Shown here: positions 7,784-16,856 of the stretch, piece after piece
Layout: every line of letters begins with the position of its first letter
How positions within the stretch are numbered: the first letter of the stretch is position 1
Assembly: GCF_001541345.2 (NCBI RefSeq)
Contig: NZ_LMVL02000002.1
Span: 1-64,000 of the forward strand
Reading direction: 5' to 3'
Length of the DNA stretch: 64,000 bases
From: Gillisella vitis
Lineage (GTDB): Bacteria; Pseudomonadota; Alphaproteobacteria; Rhizobiales; Rhizobiaceae
Program-made: the position numbers and the translations under genes
The notes under the pieces: generated by a model
The model's input: the letters and a program-made list of their open reading frames with translations, nothing else
What the model was told of the DNA's origin: nothing
Database searches by the model: none

Positions 7784-9688
7784 GTGCCAAAACTTGACCT
7801 GATCACCATCGGCCGTTCGTCCGTTGATCTTTACGGCGCGCAAGTGGGTGGCCGCTTAGAGGACATGGCCTCCTTCAACAAATATATCGGCGGTTCCCCC
7901 ACCAACATTGCGGCTGGCACTGCCCGGCTGGGTTTGAAGTCGGCTCTCATCACCCGCGTGGGCGATGAGCATATGGGCCGCTTTATCCGCGAACAGCTGG
8001 TGCGCGAAGGCGTGGATGTACGCGGCGTCAAGACAGACCCCAAACGACTGACAGCGCTGGTTTTGCTCGGCATTCGCGATGAGCATCAGTTTCCCTTGAT
8101 TTTCTACAGAGAAAACTGCGCCGATATGGCGCTGTGCGAGGATGATATTGATCCGGCTTTTGTGGCCGAATCCGGGTGTGTTTGCGTCACGGGTACGCAT
8201 TTGTCGCATCCCAATACCGAAGCTGCGGTGCTGAAGGCACTGCGATTGGCGCGCGAGAATGGTGCAAAGATGGCGCTGGATATTGATTACCGCCCCAACC
8301 TCTGGGGCTTGGCGGGTCATGGCGATGGTGAAAGCCGCTTTATCGAATCACAGGCAGTTACCGCCAAACTCCAATCGACCCTGCATTGGTTTGATCTGAT
8401 TGTCGGCACGGAAGAAGAATTCCACATTGCGGGCGGCTCTACCAACACGGTGGAAGCGCTGCGGGCTGTGCGCAACGTGTCTGCGGCAACATTGGTGTGC
8501 AAGCGCGGCGCGTTGGGCGCTGTGGTGTTTGATGGTGCAATCCCTGATAGCCTTGACGATGGCCAGACCGGGGAAGGCTTCCCCATCGAGGTTTTCAACG
8601 TGCTGGGCGCTGGTGATGGTTTTATGTCGGGCCTTCTCAAGGGCTGGCTGACGGGCGAGGATTGGCCCACGGCCTTGAAATATGCCAATGCCTGCGGTGC
8701 CTTTGCTGTGTCGCGCCACGGCTGCACGCCTGCCTATCCCAGCCTTGAAGAGCTGGATTATTTCTTCAAAACCGGCATTCGCAACAAGGCACTGCGCAAG
8801 GATGCGGCGCTGGAGCAGGTGCATTGGTCTACTAACCGCGATGGAGAATGGCCGCAAATGCGGGTGTTTGCCTTCGATCACCGTATGCAGCTGGAAGCCA
8901 TGTGTGATGAGGCGGGCGTTTCCCATGAGCGGATCGGTGCTTTCAAGCAGCTTTGCCTGAAAGCGGCGCAGCAGGTGGCCAATGGTCAACCCGGCTATGG
9001 CATTTTGTGTGATAGCCGTTTGGGTCGTGATGCGCTGTATCAAGCCTCCGGGTCTGGTCTTTGGATTGGCCGCCCCGTGGAATGGCCCGGCTCTCGCCCG
9101 CTGACCTTGGAGCCGGAACTGGGTGAGGATTTCGGTGGCCTCACCGAATGGCCCGTGGAAAATGTGGTCAAGGTTTTGTGCTTTTATCATCCCGATGATG
9201 ATGCCTCCTTGAAGGAACAACAAGAAAATACGGTAAAACGGCTTTTCACGGCTGCACGCCGTAACCGGCTTGAAATGCTGTTGGAGATTATTCCGTCCAA
9301 GGTTGGCTCCACCGATGATGACACGGCGGCCACAATTATCCAGCGCTTCTACGACATTGGCGTCTACCCCGATTGGTGGAAGCTGGAGCCTATGAAAACC
9401 TCAGGTGCCTGGGCCAAGGCCGTTGATGCCATTTCCCGCAACGATCCCTATACGCGGGGCGTTGTGGTGCTGGGTCTGGATGCGCCCGCCGCAGAGCTGG
9501 AGGAGAGCTTTAAGACGGCAGCCAGCTTTGATCTGGTCAAGGGCTTTGCCGTTGGCCGCACGATTTTTGGCGATGCGGCCCGCAAGTGGTTGGCTGGCAC
9601 ACTGTCGGATGACGATGCGATTGCTGACATGGTGGGTAAATACGCATCGCTGTGTCAGGTCTGGGATAAGGCGCGCGCAAGCGCCTGA
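7784..9688 (+). CDS. iolC: bifunctional 5-dehydro-2-deoxygluconokinase / DUF2090 aldolase-like fusion
   Basis: 634 residues. The first ~320 form a PfkB/ribokinase-fold kinase, with N-terminal GRSSVDLYG, the GGSPTNIA substrate loop and the C-terminal ATP/anion-hole motif GAGDGFMSG (catalytic Asp). The last ~300 form the DUF2090/IolC C-terminal domain, of aldolase-like TIM-barrel type. The kinase phosphorylates 5-dehydro-2-deoxy-D-gluconate. The second half is often annotated as the aldolase that splits the product into malonate semialdehyde and dihydroxyacetone phosphate. A GTG start at 7784 with AAGGAGGAAAGC directly upstream is preferred over the longer reading at 7730. It is the first gene of iolCDE-x-B. 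Confidence 0.92.
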   Translation: MPKLDLITIGRSSVDLYGAQVGGRLEDMASFNKYIGGSPTNIAAGTARLGLKSALITRVGDEHMGRFIREQLVREGVDVRGVKTDPKRLTALVLLGIRDEHQFPLIFYRENCADMALCEDDIDPAFVAESGCVCVTGTHLSHPNTEAAVLKALRLARENGAKMALDIDYRPNLWGLAGHGDGESRFIESQAVTAKLQSTLHWFDLIVGTEEEFHIAGGSTNTVEALRAVRNVSAATLVCKRGALGAVVFDGAIPDSLDDGQTGEGFPIEVFNVLGAGDGFMSGLLKGWLTGEDWPTALKYANACGAFAVSRHGCTPAYPSLEELDYFFKTGIRNKALRKDAALEQVHWSTNRDGEWPQMRVFAFDHRMQLEAMCDEAGVSHERIGAFKQLCLKAAQQVANGQPGYGILCDSRLGRDALYQASGSGLWIGRPVEWPGSRPLTLEPELGEDFGGLTEWPVENVVKVLCFYHPDDDASLKEQQENTVKRLFTAARRNRLEMLLEIIPSKVGSTDDDTAATIIQRFYDIGVYPDWWKLEPMKTSGAWAKAVDAISRNDPYTRGVVVLGLDAPAAELEESFKTAASFDLVKGFAVGRTIFGDAARKWLAGTLSDDDAIADMVGKYASLCQVWDKARASA

Positions 9689-9819
9689 TCCTCCTGCATC
9701 GATCCAAACGGAGGCGACAGCCGAGTTTGGAAAAATCGATGCATAAACAAAAGGCTAATGCACTATAGCATGAACGAAGTGAATGCGTCAGTGCACTAGG
9801 ATTTCAGGGAGAGAGACAC

Positions 9820-11643
9820 ATGAAAACGGTGCGTTTGACAGCCGCTCAGGCTCTGGTGCGCTACCTTGCCAATCAGATGACGCCGGAAGGCGTGCCGTTT
9901 ATTGCAGGCGTCTGGGCCATTTTTGGCCACGGTAATGTGGCGGGTCTGGGCGAGGCCTTGCAGGGTGCCAAGGACAGCATCACCACATGGCGCGGGCAGA
10001 ATGAGCAATCCATGGCCCATGCCGCCATTGCCTATGCCAAACAGCTTGGCCGCCGCCGCGCCATGGCTGTCACCTCCTCCATTGGCCCCGGTGCGCTCAA
10101 TATGGTCACGGCTGCGGCTTTGGCGCATGTTAACCGCCTGCCGGTTTTGCTTCTGCCCGGTGACGTGTTTGCCAATCGCGGACCTGATCCGGTGTTGCAG
10201 CAGGTGGAAGATTTCAATGATGGCGTGATGTCGGCCAATGATTGCTTCCGCCCCGTCAGCCGTTATTTCGACCGCATTTCCCGGCCTGAACATTTGTTGA
10301 CCGCCCTTCCCCGCGCCTTTCGCACCATGACCGATCCCGCCGATTGCGGCCCGGTGACGCTGGCCTTTTGTCAGGATACACAGGCAGAAGCCTACGATTA
10401 TCCTGAGAGCTTCTTTGCTCCAAAAATCTGGCACATCCGCCGTCCGCAGCCAGATGCGTTTGAGCTGGAAAGCGCGATTGCCGCCATCAAATCCGCAAAG
10501 AATCCGGTAATTGTCGCAGGCGGCGGCGTGCATTTTTCCGGCGCCACCCAAACCTTGCTGGATTTTGCGACAAAGCATCAGATTCCGGTGGTGGAAACAC
10601 AGGCCGGAAAATCGGCTCTGCCATGGGATGATACGCTGAATTTCGGACCCGTTGGAGTGACGGGTGCGGCCAGTGCCAACACGATTTGCGAGGGTGCGGA
10701 TCTCGTGATCGGTGTTGGCACACGGTTTCAGGATTTTACCACCGGGTCGTGGGCGCTGTTCAAGAACCCCAACCGCAAGATTCTGGCGCTGAATGTGCAG
10801 CCCTACGATAGTGCCAAGCATGATGCGCTGCCACTGGTGGCGGATGCTAAAATCGGTCTGGAATTGATCTCTTCCGCTTTGGGTGATCATCGTTTTGCGG
10901 CACCGGAAGCGGGTTTGAAGGCTGACTGGTTTGCCAAAGCCGATGCCGTCACCGCCCCGCCGAAGGATGGCAACAGCCTGCCCACAGACATGCAGGTGAT
11001 TGGTGCCGTTCAGCGCACTTCCCGCGACAATACGGTGGTAATGTGCGCCGCTGGCACCATGCCGGGCGAATTGCACCAGCTTTGGAAATCCAAACTGCCG
11101 CTCTCCTACCATATGGAATATGGCTTTTCCTGCATGGGCTATGAGATTGCCGGCGGCATGGGCATCAAGATGGCCGAGCCGGAGCGTGACGTGATCGTCA
11201 TGGTCGGCGATGGCTCCTATATGATGATGAATTCCGAGCTGGTCACCGCCTGCGCTCTGGGCGTGAAAATCACCGTGGTGATCACCGATAACCGGGGTTA
11301 CGGCTGCATCAATCGTCTGCAAATGGGCACCGGCGGGGCCGAGTTTAACAATCTCTACGCCCATACCTCGCATATCCACGCGCCGCAGATCGATTTTGCC
11401 GCCCACGCTCGCGCCATGGGGGCAGATAGCCGCAAGGTCACCACCATTGCCGAGCTGGAAGCCGCGCTCAATAGCGCCCGCGAGGCCACAAGACCCACCG
11501 TCATTGTCATCGACACCGATCCTTATCCGACGCCAGAGGCTGGTGGCTATTGGTGGGATGTGGCGGTGCCAGAAGTATCAGACCGCAATGAAGTGCAACA
11601 GGCTCGCGCCCGCTACGAGGCAGCGCTCAAGGAAAGACATTAA
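9820..11643 (+). CDS. iolD: 3D-(3,5/4)-trihydroxycyclohexane-1,2-dione hydrolase
   Basis: A 607-residue thiamine-diphosphate enzyme of the acetolactate synthase fold. The PYR domain comes first ([10 protein letters not shown], then [11 protein letters not shown] with the cofactor-activating Glu). A central domain follows at about 200-340. The PP domain carries the ThDP/Mg motif [12 protein letters not shown], with the asparagine in TDNRGYG. It opens the cyclohexane-dione ring to 5-deoxy-glucuronate. GGGAGAGAG precedes the ATG. It lies 131 bp after iolC, and iolE starts one base after its stop. Confidence 0.95.
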   Translation: MKTVRLTAAQALVRYLANQMTPEGVPFIAGVWAIFGHGNVAGLGEALQGAKDSITTWRGQNEQSMAHAAIAYAKQLGRRRAMAVTSSIGPGALNMVTAAALAHVNRLPVLLLPGDVFANRGPDPVLQQVEDFNDGVMSANDCFRPVSRYFDRISRPEHLLTALPRAFRTMTDPADCGPVTLAFCQDTQAEAYDYPESFFAPKIWHIRRPQPDAFELESAIAAIKSAKNPVIVAGGGVHFSGATQTLLDFATKHQIPVVETQAGKSALPWDDTLNFGPVGVTGAASANTICEGADLVIGVGTRFQDFTTGSWALFKNPNRKILALNVQPYDSAKHDALPLVADAKIGLELISSALGDHRFAAPEAGLKADWFAKADAVTAPPKDGNSLPTDMQVIGAVQRTSRDNTVVMCAAGTMPGELHQLWKSKLPLSYHMEYGFSCMGYEIAGGMGIKMAEPERDVIVMVGDGSYMMMNSELVTACALGVKITVVITDNRGYGCINRLQMGTGGAEFNNLYAHTSHIHAPQIDFAAHARAMGADSRKVTTIAELEAALNSAREATRPTVIVIDTDPYPTPEAGGYWWDVAVPEVSDRNEVQQARARYEAALKERH

Positions 11644-11644
11644 G

Positions 11645-12547
11645 ATGATTCTCTACGGAACCAACCCGATTGCCTGGTCCAATGACGATGACCGCACGCT
11701 GGGTGCCCATATCAGCCTCGACCAATGCCTTGATGAAACGTCGAAAATTGGTTTCGACGGCATTGAAAAGGGCCACAAATTCCCGCAGGAACCAGAAGCC
11801 CTGAAGGCTGTGTTGGAGCCACGCGGCCTTCGTTACGTCTCCGGCTGGCATTCGCTGAACCTGCTGACCAATTCCGTTGAAGACGAAAAGGCGGCGATGC
11901 AGCCTGCCCTCGATCTGCTGAAGGCCATGGGCAGCAAGGTGATCATTGTCTGCGAAACATCGAATGCTATTCATGGTGATGATAGCAAGCCGGTGAATGA
12001 TCGCCCGAAACTGGCCGATTCTGAGTGGGCCAGCTTTGGCGCAGGCGTGGAAGCTTTGGCCGAATTTGCGGCGGCTCAAGGCATTGCTCTGGTGTATCAC
12101 CACCACATGGGCACGATTGTCGAGAGTGAAGAGGAAATCGACAAGCTGATGGCCAACACCGGCCCACACGCCAAGCTGTTGCTGGATACCGGCCATTGCC
12201 TGTTTGGCGGCGGCAACCCGGAGCGCGTGGCAACCAATTATATGAGCCGCGTTGGTCACATCCATGCCAAGAACATCCGCCCCGTGATTGCCAAGCAGGT
12301 GCGCGATGAAAAGCTCTCCTTCCTTGAGGGCGTGCGTCGTGGGGTGTTCACGGTTCCGGGCGATAGCGAAGGTGGCGTGAATTTCCCACCGGTGCTGAAA
12401 ATTGCTGGTGAACATGGCTATGAGGGCTGGTTGGTGATTGAGGCCGAGCAAGACCCGGATGTGCGCAATCCTTACGATTACCAGAGCTTGGGCCTTGCTT
12501 CGTTGAAGGCCATGGCTAAGGCTGCGGGTTTGGATAAGGCGGCTTGA
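11645..12547 (+). CDS. iolE: inosose dehydratase
   Basis: A 300-residue xylose-isomerase-like TIM barrel. It begins [16 protein letters not shown] and contains the metal-site segments [17 protein letters not shown] and LDTGHC, typical of myo-inosose-2 dehydratase. It removes water from 2-keto-myo-inositol to give the diketone that is the IolD substrate. The start at 11645 lies one base after the iolD stop, implying translational coupling. A longer open frame upstream (from 11396) overlaps iolD and is not used. Confidence 0.95.
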   Translation: MILYGTNPIAWSNDDDRTLGAHISLDQCLDETSKIGFDGIEKGHKFPQEPEALKAVLEPRGLRYVSGWHSLNLLTNSVEDEKAAMQPALDLLKAMGSKVIIVCETSNAIHGDDSKPVNDRPKLADSEWASFGAGVEALAEFAAAQGIALVYHHHMGTIVESEEEIDKLMANTGPHAKLLLDTGHCLFGGGNPERVATNYMSRVGHIHAKNIRPVIAKQVRDEKLSFLEGVRRGVFTVPGDSEGGVNFPPVLKIAGEHGYEGWLVIEAEQDPDVRNPYDYQSLGLASLKAMAKAAGLDKAA

Positions 12548-12653
12548 GGAGAGATCGGTGGGGGCGAACTGGCGCAAACCTATGCTATATCCCTCCCACC
12601 ACAGCCTCCAACGGTAAAGGGCCAGCCCTGATCCGAACACACAAGGTAAGCCC

Positions 12654-12860
12654 ATGCAATTTCTCGATCCCCATCACCCGTTTTTCAAGCCGCTCTGGGT
12701 GCGCATTCTGGTGACACTGGTGCCGCTGATCTGGGCGGGGATCGAACTTTATAACGGGTCTCAAACCTGGTCGATGATTTCGCTGGCACTTGGGTTTTAT
12801 GCCGGTCTGCAACTGTTCTGGGTGTTTTACAAAACACCGGGAAAGGGAGATGAAAAATGA
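12654..12860 (+). CDS. small two-helix membrane protein in the iol operon
   Basis: 68 residues: a short aromatic N-terminus (FLDPHHPFFKPLWV), two hydrophobic helices (about 17-35 and 40-58) and a charged tail. The ATG at 12654 follows iolE by 106 bp. Its TGA overlaps the iolB start as ATGA, which argues that it is translated and coupled. I do not recognise a named family. A role in inositol uptake or membrane association is conceivable but unsupported. Confidence 0.7.
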   Translation: MQFLDPHHPFFKPLWVRILVTLVPLIWAGIELYNGSQTWSMISLALGFYAGLQLFWVFYKTPGKGDEK

Positions 12861-13675
12861 CCAATCTATTGCGCAAGCCCGTAGCCACCACTGGCAAAGT
12901 GCATGACATCACCCCGGAAAGCGCCAATTGGGGCTATGTCGGCTTTGGCCTTTATAAGCTGAAAGCAGGCGAGAAAGCCGCTGAACAGACGGGCGAGACG
13001 GAAGTGATTCTGGTGCTGGTCGAGGGCAAGGCCGAGATTAGCAGCTCTGGCAAAAGCTTCGGCGAGCTTGGCGACCGCATGAATGTGTTTGAGAAAAAGC
13101 CGCCCCATTGCATATACATCCCGGCAGGCAGTGACTGGAGCGCCACCGCCACCACGGATGTGACGCTGGCAGTCTGCACCGCCCCCGCAAAGCCCGGTCG
13201 CGAAGCACAAGTGATTGGCCCGGCAGGTGTGGCGCTGACCGAGCGCGGCAAGGGCGCCAACACCCGCTATATCTTCCCCATCGCCATGGAAGAGCGCGAT
13301 GTGGCCGATAGTCTGCTGGTAACAGAAGTGTTTACCCCGCAGGGCAATTGGTCATCCTATCCGCCGCATCGGCATGATGAGGATAATTTTCCAGATATGA
13401 CCTATCTGGAAGAGACCTATTATCACCGCCTCAATCCGGCTCAAGGCTTTGGCTTCCAGCGGGTGTTTACCGAAGACGGCGCGCTCGACGAAACCATGGC
13501 CGTCTCGGATGGAGATGTTGTTCTGGTGCCCAAGGGCCACCATCCCTGTGGCGCTCCCTATGGCTATGAGATGTATTATCTCAATGTCATGGCCGGGCCG
13601 ATGCGCAAGTGGCGCTTTCAGAACCACCCGGATCACGACTGGATTTTCAAACGCGACAATCCACCCAAAACTTAA
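12857..13675 (+). CDS. iolB: 5-deoxy-glucuronate isomerase
   Basis: A 272-residue bicupin of the KduI/IolB family. The second cupin contains SSYPPHRHDEDN, with histidines and an acidic metal ligand, and LEETYYHRLNPAQGFGFQRV, followed by DVVLVPKGHHPC. It converts 5-deoxy-glucuronate to 5-dehydro-2-deoxygluconate, the IolC substrate. The start overlaps the small membrane gene by four bases. Its last four bases overlap the convergent hypothetical gene. Confidence 0.95.
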   Translation: MTNLLRKPVATTGKVHDITPESANWGYVGFGLYKLKAGEKAAEQTGETEVILVLVEGKAEISSSGKSFGELGDRMNVFEKKPPHCIYIPAGSDWSATATTDVTLAVCTAPAKPGREAQVIGPAGVALTERGKGANTRYIFPIAMEERDVADSLLVTEVFTPQGNWSSYPPHRHDEDNFPDMTYLEETYYHRLNPAQGFGFQRVFTEDGALDETMAVSDGDVVLVPKGHHPCGAPYGYEMYYLNVMAGPMRKWRFQNHPDHDWIFKRDNPPKT

Positions 13676-14151
13676 TGGTCCTTCTCCCAAAACCTCCACC
13701 AGGGCCGGGGAGGTTTGAAAGATATTTCCCTGTATCCGGTGCCTGCAATATGATGCTGGTAGGCACCGGACGGCAAATTCTTGTTGGCTTCGAGCATAGG
13801 GAACGGTGAATGTCTGGAGAGGAGAATATTGTCTATTAAAAAGGACAATATTGCCGCATCATAAGCGTTATTGTCTCTTTGACAGACAGACGCGTCGACA
13901 TAAGCATGTTTGACATTAAACGTGTTCGATTTTTCAGAAAAATCCACGCGATAGACAGCCGCTCCCGTCCAGCTCCGATGGAGAAACAGTGAGTGAGCGG
14001 CGAAGAAAATAACCCACTTATCCTCCATGCAATTTGGAATGAAGCCTTTCTTGATCGTTTCATATTCCGCCAGTGAAAACCGTGCGGTATAGGGAATCGG
14101 CTTCAATTTTCCAAACGGTTGAATGTCCCATTGATCGAAGGGCTCCACCAT
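13672..14151 (-). CDS. conserved hypothetical protein (HRSWTG motif)
   Basis: A 159-residue soluble protein ending in a tryptophan-rich tail (RPWWRFWEKDH). The middle contains EDKWVIFFAAHSLFLHRSWT, a pattern I associate with small uncharacterised proteins sharing LxFHRSWTG. There is no signal peptide or membrane segment. Its stop overlaps the iolB stop region by four bases, in convergent orientation. Base composition seems slightly lower in GC than its neighbours. Function unknown. Confidence 0.6.
   Translation of the reverse strand: MVEPFDQWDIQPFGKLKPIPYTARFSLAEYETIKKGFIPNCMEDKWVIFFAAHSLFLHRSWTGAAVYRVDFSEKSNTFNVKHAYVDASVCQRDNNAYDAAILSFLIDNILLSRHSPFPMLEANKNLPSGAYQHHIAGTGYREISFKPPRPWWRFWEKDH
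13690..13716 (+). terminator. possible iolB terminator inside the convergent gene
   Basis: AAACCTCC and GGAGGTTT form an 8-bp perfect stem with an 11-base loop, 15 bp past the iolB stop. There is no U-run. It lies within the 3' end of the convergent hypothetical gene, so coding constraint could also explain it. Confidence 0.3.
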
Positions 14152-14164
14152 TTATCACCTCAGA

Positions 14165-14566
14165 TCACAGGGATTGCCCGATCCGGGCTGTTCCCTTCTG
14201 GCCGTTGTCTCTGATCCAGTTGAGGCTTTTATCGCCGGTTTTATAGAGTTCGAAACACATCGGCGTGCCTTTGTACCAGGTGGTAAAGCGTTGGCAGAGG
14301 CGGTCGCCATTGATCCACCATTTGCCGGTGTCATTGGGTTTCACGAAGCGACCGAGCCCCAGAGCCTCTCCCGAGCCATCAACGACCCCACTTGTGCGAT
14401 AGTTCAGCGGAAACTCCCCGCCCATCGGCGTGGCGAGATAAATGCGCTTGCCGATGATGTCGCTTTTGATGTCGGTGGAGGTGTAGCGGCTTTCATTGGC
14501 GGCCTGCACGGTGCCGGCGGCACAGGCGAGCAGGGCGATACTGATCAATAAACGTCGAAACGGCAT
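14165..14566 (-). CDS. exported hypothetical protein
   Basis: 133 residues with a Sec signal peptide (MPFRRLL, hydrophobic core, TVQA-A near residue 22). The mature part is rich in aromatic and polar residues and contains GKWWINGDRLCQRF and CFELYKTGD, with two cysteines that may form a disulphide. This resembles small rhizobial periplasmic proteins of unknown function. ATG 14566 has AGGAGG ten bases upstream. It is divergent from the SDR gene at 14679, whose candidate RpoE promoter lies in the shared gap. Confidence 0.65.
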   Translation of the reverse strand: MPFRRLLISIALLACAAGTVQAANESRYTSTDIKSDIIGKRIYLATPMGGEFPLNYRTSGVVDGSGEALGLGRFVKPNDTGKWWINGDRLCQRFTTWYKGTPMCFELYKTGDKSLNWIRDNGQKGTARIGQSL

Positions 14567-14583
14567 GATTCCAATTCCTCCTG

Positions 14584-14614
14584 TGATCCATCGTTCTGAA
14601 TAGAATCGTAGAGG
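14584..14614 (+). promoter_or_regulatory. candidate RpoE (ECF) promoter for the SDR-DUF3833-SDR operon
   Basis: A -35 TGATCC (14584-14589) and a -10-like TAGAGG (14609-14614) are 19 bp apart, against 18 in the rpoE upstream site at 20316. It lies 65 bp upstream of the first SDR gene. The -35 is identical to the RpoE-ChrR consensus; the longer spacing makes this tentative. Confidence 0.45.
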
Positions 14615-14678
14615 TGTTACGCAGCCCATCAGCATTCGGATGACTGGCAGCATTATAAATGTCGCAAAGAGGTGGAAA

Positions 14679-15395
14679 ATGCGTCGTTTTATATCAATGA
14701 CATCGCTTCAGGCGGGCTATAGAGCACTCGTTATCGGCGCATCCGGCGGTATTGGTTCGGCTCTTTGCGAGGTTTTGAGGCAGGATAGTGCCTGCCAGGA
14801 TGTGGTGACGCTGTCGCGCCGCGAGGACGGCTTTGATCTGACGGATGAGGCGAGCATCGCCGCTTGTGCGGAGCGTCTGGCTGGCCAGCAACACAGATTC
14901 GATCTGATCCTATGTGCAACGGGCGCTTTGGCCATTAACGGCGTTGGACCAGAAAAAGCTATCAAAGCCGTAACTTCTGAAGCAATGGCGGCCCAATTTG
15001 CTCTGAATGCCATTGGTCCAGCGCTGGTGCTCAAATATTTCACGCCGCTTCTGGCGAAAAATAGCCGATCGCTGATGGGTTTTCTGTCGGCCCGGGTCGG
15101 TTCGATTGGTGATAATCGGCTTGGCGGCTGGATTTCCTATCGTGCATCCAAGGCAGCACTCAACCAGATCGTCCACACTGCCGCCATCGAGATTGGCCGG
15201 ACACGTCCGCAAGCGGTGGTAGTCAGCCTGCATCCCGGCAGTGTCGATACCGGGCTTTCTGCCAATTTCGCCGTGGGTCATGAGCGGTTTGCCCCGGATC
15301 ATAGCGCGGGCCTGTTGCTGTCGGTGCTGGATAGTCTTTCGCCCGCCCAGACTGGTGGGTTTTTCGCCTATGATGGTTCTGTGATCGAGTGGTAG
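14679..15395 (+). CDS. short-chain dehydrogenase/reductase (C-factor-like)
   Basis: A 238-residue Rossmann-fold SDR. It has the nucleotide-binding motif GASGGIG (about residue 19), the active-site serine region MGFLSARVGS and YRASK (the Y-x-x-x-K pair, about 158-162). The substrate is unknown. ATG 14679 has GAGGTGG four bases upstream; ATG 14697 is the alternative. It heads a plus-strand operon with a DUF3833 protein and a second SDR. That set commonly sits beside DUF1365 and cyclopropane-synthase-like genes in RpoE-ChrR-type regulons, suggesting a role in lipid modification or detoxification under oxidative stress. Confidence 0.85.
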   Translation: MRRFISMTSLQAGYRALVIGASGGIGSALCEVLRQDSACQDVVTLSRREDGFDLTDEASIAACAERLAGQQHRFDLILCATGALAINGVGPEKAIKAVTSEAMAAQFALNAIGPALVLKYFTPLLAKNSRSLMGFLSARVGSIGDNRLGGWISYRASKAALNQIVHTAAIEIGRTRPQAVVVSLHPGSVDTGLSANFAVGHERFAPDHSAGLLLSVLDSLSPAQTGGFFAYDGSVIEW

Positions 15396-15462
15396 CAACC
15401 AATCCGGCAGCCCGTTTGGCGCGTAGTTTAGGGTACGATAGCAATGAACCGGAGATTTGATC

Positions 15463-16017
15463 ATGTCGGGACTGAAATCTGCGCTTTTTGGCCTGGGCGT
15501 CGGGCTATTTTCTTCCGTTGGCGCCACAGCGGCAGCTGATTTTACCTTCGAGGACTATTTCGTCGGCAAGACCGTGGCCGAGGGACACTTCGCCGCCATC
15601 AATGGGGTCAGCCGCAAATTCACCGTCGATCTCACCGGAAAATGGGATGGTCATGTTCTGACGCTGCGGGAGGATTTCCGCTTCGAGGATGGCACGCGCG
15701 ACCGTAAAACCTGGCGCTTCGTCAAGACCGGGCCGACGACTTACACCGGAACCCGTGAGGATGTGGTCGGCAATGCGCTGGTGCGACTGAGCGGTGATAC
15801 CGCCCGTTTCAACTATCTCGTCTATCTCTCGCCCGAGACCCAGTCCAACAAGGTCAGGTTCTACGACAAGATGGTGTTGAAGCCGGATGGCACGGTGCTC
15901 AACACTGCCTGGGTCACGAAATTCGGTTTCCCGGTCGCCAAGACCACCGTGTCCTTCCATAAGGTCGGCCATGCCACCAAGATAAAGACGCAAAAGCGCG
16001 AAAGGATTGCGCAGTGA
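15463..16017 (+). CDS. DUF3833-like exported protein
   Basis: 184 residues with a signal peptide (MSGLKSALFGLGVGLFSS, cleavage near AAA-DFTF). The mature part begins FTFEDYFVGKTVAEGHF and contains RKFTVDLTGKWDGHVLTLRE and a repeated W-R-F pattern, matching my recollection of DUF3833 lipoprotein-like/calycin-type barrels. It lacks an obvious lipobox cysteine here. The start at 15463 has GGAG eight bases upstream. Its stop overlaps the next SDR start. It is found between two SDR genes in the stress-lipid block; molecular function unknown. Confidence 0.75.
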   Translation: MSGLKSALFGLGVGLFSSVGATAAADFTFEDYFVGKTVAEGHFAAINGVSRKFTVDLTGKWDGHVLTLREDFRFEDGTRDRKTWRFVKTGPTTYTGTREDVVGNALVRLSGDTARFNYLVYLSPETQSNKVRFYDKMVLKPDGTVLNTAWVTKFGFPVAKTTVSFHKVGHATKIKTQKRERIAQ

Positions 16018-16787
16018 TGGTCATGTCATCCTCTTCGCGCGCCAGGGTCGCCTGGATCACCGGCGCCAGTTCCGGCATCGGTCGCGCGCTTGCGCTGAAA
16101 CTGGCGCGCCAAGGCTATGTCGTTGGCGTCAGCGCCCGGCGAACCGAGGATCTGCTGGCGCTGGCGGCTGAAAATCCGGATCGCATCCATGCTTTTCCGC
16201 TGGATATCACCGATGGGAATGCTGTGAAACAGGTGGTGGAAGACATCGAATCCAGGCTTGGCCCGATTGATATGGCGGTGTTTTCCGCAGGCTCCTATAT
16301 CCGCGAAACTGCGGAGCGTTTCGAGGCCGAGCAGTTGCGCCGGATGGTCGATCTCAATCTTATTGGCACCGGCCATTGCCTGGAAGCGGTGATCGCCGTG
16401 ATGGTAGCCCGCGGCAAAGGCCGGATCGGCCTTGTCGGGTCGGTCTCCGGCTATAGCGGCCTGCCGGGCGGTGGTATCTACGGCGCAACCAAATCAGCGG
16501 TGATCACCCTGGCCGAGGCCTTGCGTCCGGCTCTTGCCGAAAAGGGCGTGGCGATCAGCATCATCAATCCGGGCTTTGTCAAAACCCCGCTGACCGACAA
16601 GAATGACTTTCCCATGCCCTTCCTGGTGACGGCTGAACAGGCTGCCGATCACATCGAAAAAGGGATGGAGGCCGGAAAGTTTGAAATCGCCTTTCCCTGG
16701 CAAATGGTGTTGTCGCTCAAGCTGTTGAGGCTTTTGCCCTATCCGTTGTATTTCGCGTTGACGCGCAAAATGCTGCGGAAGACCTGA
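16017..16787 (+). CDS. short-chain dehydrogenase/reductase
   Basis: About 256 residues. N-terminal TGASSGIGRALALKLA is the classical SDR cofactor loop; the catalytic serine lies in GSVSGYSG and YGATKSA gives the tyrosine-lysine pair. It may act on a fatty-acyl or aldehyde substrate made by the adjacent lipid genes (inference). The start at 16017 overlaps the DUF3833 stop; GTG 16014 and ATG 16023 are close alternatives. It is followed by a strong terminator and the convergent cyclopropane-synthase-like gene. Confidence 0.88.
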   Translation: MVMSSSSRARVAWITGASSGIGRALALKLARQGYVVGVSARRTEDLLALAAENPDRIHAFPLDITDGNAVKQVVEDIESRLGPIDMAVFSAGSYIRETAERFEAEQLRRMVDLNLIGTGHCLEAVIAVMVARGKGRIGLVGSVSGYSGLPGGGIYGATKSAVITLAEALRPALAEKGVAISIINPGFVKTPLTDKNDFPMPFLVTAEQAADHIEKGMEAGKFEIAFPWQMVLSLKLLRLLPYPLYFALTRKMLRKT

Positions 16788-16812
16788 AATATGTCCACAG
16801 TGTCATGACGTG

Positions 16813-16839
16813 AAAAAGGGGGCCTTTGCCCCCTTTTTT
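16813..16839. terminator. bidirectional rho-independent terminator
   Basis: AAAAAGGGGGC and GCCCCCTTTTTT flank a CTTT loop, giving A- and T-tracts for both directions between the convergent SDR and cyclopropane-synthase-like genes. Confidence 0.9.
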
Positions 16840-16856
16840 GAATGATGATCGACCGT

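Noticed and set aside
9796..11406. 536-codon open frame antisense to iolD
   Set aside because: Complete overlap with a certain ThDP enzyme; His/Gly-rich composition typical of a shadow frame.
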